From contig JAMCZD010000125.1 in the NCBI GenBank assembly GCA_023473405.1, positions 1-5,480 of the forward strand: DNA of 5,480 bases, given 5' to 3'. Under the pieces are notes generated by a model, which saw only the letters and a program-made list of their open reading frames with translations, made no database searches and was not told the origin of the DNA. This document shows, piece after piece, positions 1 through 5,480 of the stretch (position 1 is its first letter; every line of letters starts with the position of its first letter). A program made the translations under genes and the position numbers. The DNA comes from Candidatus Omnitrophota bacterium. Lineage in GTDB: Bacteria; Verrucomicrobiota; Verrucomicrobiia; Limisphaerales; UBA1319.

Positions 1-78
1 CCTTGGAGTTCATTGCTAAATATGAGTGACTTCCATGGCGGCTTATAACATAGTCTGCGGCTCGATAAGACTTACGGC
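1..78. other. Upstream region without a recognisable gene
   Basis: This stretch precedes the kinase gene. The kinase reading frame is closed by TAA at 46-48, so the kinase cannot start further upstream than this. The last codons before that stop, from position 1, could be the tail of an earlier gene or chance; 15 residues are too few to tell. A TATAAC hexamer at 44-49 resembles a -10 box, but no convincing -35 box lies 16-18 bases upstream. No hairpin terminator or RNA gene is visible. Confidence 0.5.
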
Positions 79-3000
79 ATGTTGAACGACACTATGCGAA
101 TCAGCTCGAATCGGACATCGATTGGCAAGCGGCTGGGACAAGTATGCTCGATACTTGCCGGCGGACTGGCGGTATTGGTGTTGTGGAGCTGGATCGCGGG
201 TGTGAGCGACCTGTTTACCTCTTCTCCGCAGCATATTCCCATGGCTCCGAGCACCGCACTGTTGCTGGCGGCGGCCGGCACGGCGGTATTCTTGCGGAGC
301 CGTTGGCCCAACCATGCGGGTGTGCAACGCTTCGGCTACGGCGTGGTTGGTTTGATGTCGCTCATTGGTTTGTTGGTGTGCCTTCGCCACCGGGTGGGGT
401 GGAATTCGCCCCTCGAGCATTGGCTGGCGCAGACCACGGATCGCATTCGAGGCATTCAGGTGGGCGAGATGTCGCCGCTGACGGGAGTGGCCTTTGTGGT
501 GACCGGGATGGCGTTTCTCGTGCAACTATCATCGCCCGGCGGGCTGCCATTGGAGCGGTGGTTTTCGGTAATCCTGGCTTTGGCAGTATTGCTGGCAAGC
601 ACAGCGGTAGCCATGAGCTATGGCGCCGACCAGCCATGGTTGTATAATAGTTCTGCTATACCCATGGCGCTCTGGACCGCCATCGGCTTTGTCCTCTTGA
701 ACCTTGCCTTGTTGGGAACCGCTTCCATCCGCGGTTCCGAGTCAATCCCGAGCCAGAACGGCGCCCGGCTGATGCCGCTGGCTGTTTTTGGTTTGTTGGC
801 ATTGGGGGTCAGTTTACTTGGCGCCATTTACCTCCGGGATGAGCAGGTTCAACTACGGGAGAACGCCTGGGATTTGCTCCGAACGGTTGGCAACTTGAAA
901 TTGGCGCAATTGGTGAACTGGCGTCATGAGCGTCTTAGCAACGGGCAATTTTTTGCCCGAGCGCCTTTTTTTGCGCGGGATGTGGAGGCGCTTTTGGGCG
1001 GTCCACCTTCCGAGAGGGCTCGGAGCGAGTTGCTTCAATACTTCAGGTTGCTCAAGACGGGAAGCCGGTACGAGTCGGTCGCGCTTTTCGACACAAATTC
1101 GGTTTTGCGGCTGTGCGAGGCGGGTGGAACCAATGAACCACCATTCATTTCAAGCGATTTCCTCGAGGCCGTTTCACGCACCAACCAGGTGATCCTTTCA
1201 GACCTGTATCGGGACCCGCAAAGTTACAGAATCCATATGGACGTTATCCTTCCCGTGTTCGCCGTGCTGCCGGCCTCGGCGGACGGTGTGGGGAGTGCGC
1301 CTCGAGCCTCGAGCGTCCAAGGCCGCCGGTTGGGAACCGTGCTGGCCCGAATCGATGCGCGCCGATTCCTTTATCCATTAATTCAATCCTGGCCCATTCC
1401 CAGCAGCACGGCCGAAACGTTGCTGCTCCGGCGGGAAGGCAATGAGATGCTGTATTTGAATGATGTGCGCCATATGTCCCACACCGCGCTGAGATTGCGC
1501 CGGCCCATTAAATCGGAAGAAGACTCGCCGGCCTTCAAGGCACTTATGGGCCGCACCGGCCAAGTCGAAGGCGCGGATTACCGCGGCGTCCCGGTTCTGG
1601 CGGTTGTCCGCCCCGTTCCGAGCTCGCCCTGGTATATGGTCACCAAGATCGACCGCAGTGAAATCTACGGCTCGTTGCGTGAGCAGGCGTGGTTGACATT
1701 GGCGTTGACAATGGTTCTGGCGGGGGCAACGGGTCTGGTAGTTCGGCTTGTCCTGAAGCACCGCGAAGCGGCTCATGCGAAACTGGAACTTAATTTGGAA
1801 CGCCGGCGCCGGGCCCTGGCGGAGCGACTCATAGCCGAGCGCAAAGCCAAGGAGCACGAGATCAGGCGTTTGAATCGGCTCTACGCGGTCCTCAGCCAGG
1901 TCAACCAAGCCATTGTGCGCGCACACTCGCGAAATGAAATGCTGGATGCCGTCTGCGGCGTCGCGGTCGAGCATGGCGGTTTCCAACTAGTGTGGGTTGG
2001 CTATGTCGAGCCCGCCGACTGGTCGGTCACGCCCGTGGCTCGGGCAGGCTCGGCGCAGGGATTGGTAGCACGTTTCCAAGGCCTTTCCGGCAACCATCCC
2101 GATGCCCATTTCTTGCTCGATAGTGTTCTCCGCGAAGGCCGTCCCCATATTGTTGGCTTTTCCACAGGAACCCAGCCGGAGCCGCCCTGTTTGCAAACCG
2201 CTCGCGAGTTAGGCCTGGCGGGTTGCGCGTCTTTCCCGCTGCATTGTGACGGGGTGATTTGGGGCATCTTAAGCTTTTGCACCAGCGAGCCGGATTTTTT
2301 TAACGATGCCGAAGTCAATTTGCTGGGCGAAGTGGCCATGGATATTTCCTATGCCCTGGAATATTTCAAACAAAAAGAAGACCAGCGCCGGGCCGAAGAA
2401 GCCGTCGAACAGCGGGAACGACATTTGCGGACCATCCTACGAACCACTCTTGATGGGTTCGCGCTCCTCGATATGAGCGGTGGATTCGTCGAGGTCAACA
2501 ATGCCTATTGCGCCATGTCCGGCTACTCCCGTGGTGAACTGCTGCGGATGCGCATTCAAGAAGTGGAAAACCTCATGTTCGAGACCAGAAGCGGAGCCCA
2601 TCTCAAGCGGATTTCACGCCAGGGAACGGACCGCTTCGAGACCCAACACCGCCGCAAAGATGGACGCGTCATCGATATCGAGGTTAGCGCGAACATGCTC
2701 GACATCGGGGACGGTAGGTTTGCCTGTTTTTTCCGGGACATTACCGAGCGCAAGCGTTTGGAAACTCAACTCCGCCAGGCTCAAAAGATGGAGGCCATCG
2801 GCCAATTGGCCGGAGGCGTGGCTCATGATTTCAATAATATACTGACCGCTTTCATGATGCAGTTGAGCCTTCTGCAAAGGAATCGTGACCTGAGCCCGGC
2901 CATGGGCGAGTCCCTGAGAGATTTGGAAGCCGGGGCCAAACAGGCGGCCAGCCTGACGCGGCAATTGCTGATGTTTAGCCGGCGATCGGTGATGCAGCCC

Positions 3001-3915
3001 CAAATCCTTGATCTGAACCAGGTGGTCGAGAACCTGCTGAAAATGCTGAGACGGCTGATTGGCGAACACATCCAACTCGATTGGAAAGGCAAAGCGCCGC
3101 TGCCACCAATCAAAGCCGACCTCGGCATGCTCGAACAGGTGGTCATGAACCTGGTCGTTAACGCCCGCGATGCCATGCCCAATGGCGGACGCCTCGGCAT
3201 CGCTACCGACTCCATCGGCATCGACGACAAACAGGCCCGGGAGAATCCCGAAGCCCGCCCTGGCACGTTTGTCTGCCTCGAGGTCAATGACACCGGCTGC
3301 GGCATGAGCGAAGAGGTGCTCAAGCGGCTTTTCGAGCCGTTCTTTACCACCAAAGAAGCCGGCAAGGGCACCGGGCTGGGATTGGCAACGGTTTATGGAA
3401 TCACGAAGCAGCATCAAGGCTGGATTGCGGTGGAGAGCAAACTCGGCCAGGGCAGTGTCTTTCGCGTTTTTTTGCCGACTGCGGCCAAAGCGCCACAGAC
3501 CGCGCCTCCAGGGCCTTTGCCCAGGCCGGTACAGGGCGGCCACGAAACCATTCTCCTGGTCGAGGACGATCAAGCCGTTCGCCGGACCGTCGAGAGTTAC
3601 CTGCAGGGGCTGGGTTACCGTGTCCTGGTGGCCGACAATGGAATTGAAGCCATCACCAGATGGCAGCAACAGGGCGGCGAAGTGCAATTGCTGTTCACGG
3701 ATATGGTTATGCCCGAAGGGATCACCGGGTTGGAGTTGGCGAAGAGATTGCGCGTGCTGAATCCCAATTTAAAGGTGATTATTTTCAGCGGTTACAGTGC
3801 CGAGTTGACGCATCAGAACAGGGTGATTTCCGATGGCATTGGTTATCTCCCAAAACCATGTTCACCCAAGGAATTGGCGCTGACCATCCGGCGGGTGTTG
3901 GATACGCCGGAGTGA
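79..3915 (+). CDS. Membrane-bound hybrid sensor histidine kinase (GAF-PAS-HisKA-HATPase-REC)
   Basis: This 1278-residue protein should sense a signal, autophosphorylate on histidine and pass the phosphate to its own receiver. Seen in order: seven hydrophobic segments (about 22-42, 57-73, 85-102, 133-151, 161-181, 194-214, 231-252); a probably periplasmic region 255-535, inferred to be Cache-like; an eighth segment 538-559; a charged coiled coil about 560-612; GAF about 615-765; PAS about 783-890 ending in the usual DITERK motif; HisKA with phosphoacceptor H916 in HDFNNIL; HATPase with N box N1024/N1028, G1 box DTGCGM from D1071, F box FEPFFTTK 1085-1092 and G2 box GKGTGLGLA 1095-1103; a Pro-rich linker; and a receiver with acidic pair D1163/D1164, phosphoacceptor D1208, S1237 and K1259. 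Every catalytic residue is intact. No DNA-binding or Hpt domain follows, so output needs a partner outside the window or receiver feedback. ATG 79 is the first start after the in-frame stop at 46; ATG 94 is an alternative. Neither has a clear ribosome binding site. The signal sensed is unknown. Confidence 0.95.
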   Translation: MLNDTMRISSNRTSIGKRLGQVCSILAGGLAVLVLWSWIAGVSDLFTSSPQHIPMAPSTALLLAAAGTAVFLRSRWPNHAGVQRFGYGVVGLMSLIGLLVCLRHRVGWNSPLEHWLAQTTDRIRGIQVGEMSPLTGVAFVVTGMAFLVQLSSPGGLPLERWFSVILALAVLLASTAVAMSYGADQPWLYNSSAIPMALWTAIGFVLLNLALLGTASIRGSESIPSQNGARLMPLAVFGLLALGVSLLGAIYLRDEQVQLRENAWDLLRTVGNLKLAQLVNWRHERLSNGQFFARAPFFARDVEALLGGPPSERARSELLQYFRLLKTGSRYESVALFDTNSVLRLCEAGGTNEPPFISSDFLEAVSRTNQVILSDLYRDPQSYRIHMDVILPVFAVLPASADGVGSAPRASSVQGRRLGTVLARIDARRFLYPLIQSWPIPSSTAETLLLRREGNEMLYLNDVRHMSHTALRLRRPIKSEEDSPAFKALMGRTGQVEGADYRGVPVLAVVRPVPSSPWYMVTKIDRSEIYGSLREQAWLTLALTMVLAGATGLVVRLVLKHREAAHAKLELNLERRRRALAERLIAERKAKEHEIRRLNRLYAVLSQVNQAIVRAHSRNEMLDAVCGVAVEHGGFQLVWVGYVEPADWSVTPVARAGSAQGLVARFQGLSGNHPDAHFLLDSVLREGRPHIVGFSTGTQPEPPCLQTARELGLAGCASFPLHCDGVIWGILSFCTSEPDFFNDAEVNLLGEVAMDISYALEYFKQKEDQRRAEEAVEQRERHLRTILRTTLDGFALLDMSGGFVEVNNAYCAMSGYSRGELLRMRIQEVENLMFETRSGAHLKRISRQGTDRFETQHRRKDGRVIDIEVSANMLDIGDGRFACFFRDITERKRLETQLRQAQKMEAIGQLAGGVAHDFNNILTAFMMQLSLLQRNRDLSPAMGESLRDLEAGAKQAASLTRQLLMFSRRSVMQPQILDLNQVVENLLKMLRRLIGEHIQLDWKGKAPLPPIKADLGMLEQVVMNLVVNARDAMPNGGRLGIATDSIGIDDKQARENPEARPGTFVCLEVNDTGCGMSEEVLKRLFEPFFTTKEAGKGTGLGLATVYGITKQHQGWIAVESKLGQGSVFRVFLPTAAKAPQTAPPGPLPRPVQGGHETILLVEDDQAVRRTVESYLQGLGYRVLVADNGIEAITRWQQQGGEVQLLFTDMVMPEGITGLELAKRLRVLNPNLKVIIFSGYSAELTHQNRVISDGIGYLPKPCSPKELALTIRRVLDTPE

Positions 3916-3933
3916 ATTAGGGTGGACTTGGAA

Positions 3934-3962
3934 TTGCCGGTGCGTTTTGATAAAGCCATAGT
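3934..3962 (+). promoter_or_regulatory. Possible weak sigma70-type promoter for apt
   Basis: In the 83-base gap between the kinase stop and apt, TTGCCG (3934-3939) and CATAGT (3957-3962) each match four of six bases of the -35 and -10 consensus, with a 17-base spacer. The position suits an apt promoter, and the two genes are functionally unrelated, so a separate promoter is reasonable. Matches of this quality are common by chance. No terminator hairpin with a T-run separates the genes, so read-through from the kinase is also possible. Confidence 0.2.
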
Positions 3963-3998
3963 GTTGAGTCGAGCCGGCTCCAAACCGCAAAGAATAAT

Positions 3999-4535
3999 AT
4001 GTCGCATTTACATTTGACACCCGACGATCTGGCCAATGCCATTCGCAACGTGCCCGACTTTCCCCAGCCCGGCGTCCAGTTCAAGGACATTACCCCCGTC
4101 CTGGCCGACGCCCGCCTCTTCATCGGATGCGTCGATTTGCTGACCGCCGGTTTCGCGCCCGGCTCCGTCGATGCCGTCGTTGGGATCGATGCCCGCGGTT
4201 TCATCTTTGCGGCGGCGGCGGCTTATACACTCCGAGCCGGCTTTGTGCCGGTGCGCAAGAAAGGCAAGCTGCCTTATCTAACCCACGAACAGAGCTACGA
4301 ACTCGAATACGGCACCAACACCGTCGCCATCCATGCCGATGCGGTGAGACCGGGCAGCCGGGTCATCTTGATGGACGACCTGCTGGCTACGGGAGGGACG
4401 GCGGCAGCCGCGGCCGCATTGCTGCAAAAGGTGGGGGCTGAGATCCTGGAAATCACCTTTTTCATCGAACTGAGCTTTCTTGGCGGACGCGCGAAGCTCC
4501 CTGACTGGCCGGTGCGGTCCTTGGTGGTTTACTAG
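3999..4535 (+). CDS. apt: Adenine phosphoribosyltransferase
   Basis: This cytosolic purine-salvage enzyme converts adenine and PRPP to AMP and pyrophosphate. The 178-residue length is normal for bacterial Apt. Family signatures appear in the expected order: FPQPGVQFKDITP at 21-33; the IDARGF segment at 63-68; the VPVRKKGKLP base-side region at 83-92; YELEYGT at 100-106, the loop that closes over the active site; the PRPP-binding motif VILMDDLLATGGT at 122-134, with D126 and D127 followed by A130-T-G-G-T134; and the C-terminal FFIELSFLGGR segment at 154-164. The N terminus aligns naturally with the family from ATG 3999, so the start is well supported although no good Shine-Dalgarno sequence precedes it. 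Alanine is locally abundant (71-75 and 135-140) but keeps the motif spacing. The ATGGT motif and the FPQPG start separate it from xanthine or hypoxanthine phosphoribosyltransferases. The next gene begins 26 bases after the stop. Confidence 0.96.
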   Translation: MSHLHLTPDDLANAIRNVPDFPQPGVQFKDITPVLADARLFIGCVDLLTAGFAPGSVDAVVGIDARGFIFAAAAAYTLRAGFVPVRKKGKLPYLTHEQSYELEYGTNTVAIHADAVRPGSRVILMDDLLATGGTAAAAAALLQKVGAEILEITFFIELSFLGGRAKLPDWPVRSLVVY

Positions 4536-4561
4536 GTCATTATTCAAGCTGAACTCACGGA

Positions 4562-5480
4562 ATGATGGATTGCATCCATTGGCTTGATCTCGCCGTTTTT
4601 CACTGGATCAACCGGTCGTTTGCCAATTCCTTCTTTGATTGGCTTATGCCATTCCTGAGCTGGAATTCGTTTTTTGTTCCCGCAACGATCATCGGGGCCG
4701 GTTTATTGGCCTGGAAAGGAGGAACGCGAGGCCGGGTTTTTCTGGTCTTGCTGGTGCTGAGCTTGCTCTTGGGCGAGTTGTTCGTCTGGCATAACATCAA
4801 AGACGCCATAGGCCGCTTGCGCCCGTTTAACGAAGTCCTGGATGCGCGTGTGCTGGTCGGGAAAAGCCAGGGAAGAAGCATGCCCTCGGAGCACGCAACC
4901 AATTGGTTCGCGGCCGTGGTTATTGCCTGGCTTTACTATCGGCGCAGTCTTTGGTTTATGCTGCCCCTGGCCATAGCGGTGGGTTTTTCCCGCGTTTACG
5001 TTGGTGTTCATTATCCCAGCGATGTCCTGGCCGGGGCGCTCCTGGGCGCCGGCTACGCCTACCTCGCGGTCCGGTTGTTTGACGTCCTGTGGCAAAAAAT
5101 CGGGCCGGAGCTGTTTCCAGGCGGATGCTGCCGGATGCCATCGCTGTTGAAAGCCGGTTTGCCCCTTGCTCCTTGCGCGGCGAATGCGTTTGGCGTTCTC
5201 CCGAACGGAACCCCTTCCGCGCCTGGTGATCCCGGGTTTTCGCGGGCGGCGCCGACGCTCGTCGCCGGCACCGATGAAATGTCGTCCCGGACAATCACTG
5301 GCGGACCTGCGCCGGCAGTCGAGTGCCAATGGCTTAAACTGGGTTACCTGCTGATCGGCATCTTGCTCATGGTGCGCCTGTTTTACATTGCCGGGAAGCA
5401 AATTGAGTTGAGCGAGGATGAGGCCTACCAATGGGCGTGGTCCAAACATTTGGCCCTTTCCTATTATAGCAAGCCGCCTT
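4562..5480 (+). CDS. PAP2-family phosphatase fused to GT39/ArnT-like glycosyltransferase (partial, runs off right edge)
   Basis: The frame is open for 306 codons to the window end. Residues 1-180 form a PAP2 (type 2 phosphatidic acid phosphatase) membrane domain with all three motifs: K80-x6-R87-P88, PSEH with catalytic H111, and S143-R144-x5-H150-x3-D154. Hydrophobic segments lie at about 37-51, 57-76, 112-127, 131-147 and 153-172. After a linker rich in Ala, Gly and Pro (about 185-256), a membrane segment at 258-276 leads to ELSEDEAYQW and SKHLALSYYSKPP. This is the first-loop signature of GT39/ArnT-type integral-membrane glycosyltransferases, with the acidic pair D286-E287 that holds or lies near the catalytic acid in this superfamily. 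Known PAP2 enzymes remove phosphate from lipid phosphates or polyprenyl pyrophosphates, and GT39-type enzymes use polyprenyl-phosphate sugars. Envelope glycosylation coupled to carrier-lipid recycling is therefore inferred; substrates are unknown. ATG 4562 or the adjacent ATG 4565 may be the start. The rest of the transferase lies outside the window. Confidence 0.88.
   Translation, partial: MMDCIHWLDLAVFHWINRSFANSFFDWLMPFLSWNSFFVPATIIGAGLLAWKGGTRGRVFLVLLVLSLLLGELFVWHNIKDAIGRLRPFNEVLDARVLVGKSQGRSMPSEHATNWFAAVVIAWLYYRRSLWFMLPLAIAVGFSRVYVGVHYPSDVLAGALLGAGYAYLAVRLFDVLWQKIGPELFPGGCCRMPSLLKAGLPLAPCAANAFGVLPNGTPSAPGDPGFSRAAPTLVAGTDEMSSRTITGGPAPAVECQWLKLGYLLIGILLMVRLFYIAGKQIELSEDEAYQWAWSKHLALSYYSKPP
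4563..4581 (+). promoter_or_regulatory. Small hairpin over the start codons of the PAP2-glycosyltransferase gene
   Basis: ATGGAT (4565-4570) and ATCCAT (4574-4579) are perfect inverted repeats around the three-base loop TGC, and two G-U wobbles could extend the stem to 4563 and 4581. In the mRNA the stem would bury the second ATG and touch the first, which could limit initiation. The hairpin is short, the loop is minimal and part of it is coding sequence, so it may be chance. Confidence 0.3.
5150..5329 (+). other. Insert-like linker between the PAP2 and glycosyltransferase domains
   Basis: Codons 197-256 of the fusion protein read as a segment unlike either flank. Of its 60 residues, 28 are Ala, Gly or Pro, and it has no hydrophobic segment long enough to cross the membrane. 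RMPSLL just before it and WLKLGYLLIG just after it look like membrane-protein sequence that could once have been nearly continuous. The stretch is 180 bases, a multiple of three, so the frame is preserved. No clear terminal inverted repeats or target-site duplications were found, so a mobile origin is only a guess. A natural flexible linker is the alternative. Confidence 0.4.

Noticed and set aside
22..48. An eight-codon ORF (ATG 22 to TAA 46) as a leader peptide
   Set aside because: There is no ribosome binding site, no regulatory codon run and no attenuator hairpin; ORFs this short are common by chance.
44..49. TATAAC as a -10 box for the kinase gene
   Set aside because: No -35-like hexamer lies at a 16-18 base spacing; the closest TTG-containing hexamer (13-18) is 25 bases upstream. 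A single near-consensus hexamer is not enough.
2614..3687. A 357-codon open frame on the minus strand inside the kinase gene
   Set aside because: It lies opposite the HisKA, HATPase and receiver coding region, where codon bias keeps the reverse frame open. Its translation shows no domain or membrane pattern, while the plus-strand product has every family motif.
3971..3980. Perfect 10-base palindrome GAGCCGGCTC upstream of apt as an operator or terminator
   Set aside because: Several 10-base palindromes are expected by chance in 5.5 kb. This one has no loop, no T-run and no second copy nearby.
4209..4221. GCG/GGC triplet run in apt as a microsatellite of interest
   Set aside because: It is a short Ala codon run (residues 71-75) where Apt proteins are naturally rich in small residues, and the motif spacing on both sides is normal.
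5248..5269. Imperfect GC hairpin in the linker as a terminator or mobile-element end
   Set aside because: The arms contain mismatches, the loop is only two to four bases, there is no T-run, and the reading frame continues through it into a recognisable domain.
4703..5449. A 248-codon minus-strand open frame, with shorter overlapping ones, at the right end
   Set aside because: It is opposite the PAP2-glycosyltransferase frame, which carries recognisable catalytic motifs. The reverse product is Arg/Gln/Pro-rich with no recognisable fold, as expected from GC-rich antisense.

Overview
The window looks like ordinary bacterial chromosome: three genes, all on the plus strand, with gaps of 83 and 26 bases. 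Codon third positions favour G/C, start sites lack clear Shine-Dalgarno sequences, and a large hybrid sensor kinase sits beside a PAP2-glycosyltransferase fusion. Together these suggest a Gram-negative of the PVC group, most likely a Verrucomicrobiota relative of Pedosphaera/Limisphaerales. That placement rests on recalled resemblance, not a search, and is tentative.

Positions 1-78 carry no recognisable gene. Positions 79-3915 encode a 1278-residue membrane-bound hybrid histidine kinase. Its order is a seven-segment membrane domain, a large periplasmic sensor region, an eighth membrane segment, a coiled coil, GAF, PAS, HisKA, HATPase and a C-terminal receiver. All key catalytic residues are present. 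Positions 3999-4535 encode a complete adenine phosphoribosyltransferase (apt), a purine-salvage enzyme. From 4562 an open frame runs off the right edge. Its first ~180 residues form a PAP2-type lipid phosphatase with a complete active site. After an odd Ala/Gly/Pro-rich linker comes the start of a GT39/ArnT-like polyprenyl-phosphate-dependent glycosyltransferase.

The kinase has no obvious functional tie to the two downstream genes. apt and the fusion gene are close enough to be co-transcribed, but purine salvage and envelope glycosylation share no evident pathway. No mobile element, CRISPR array, RNA gene or defence system was found. The points most worth a second look are the PAP2-glycosyltransferase fusion, the insert-like linker inside it, and a threefold repeat in the kinase membrane domain.
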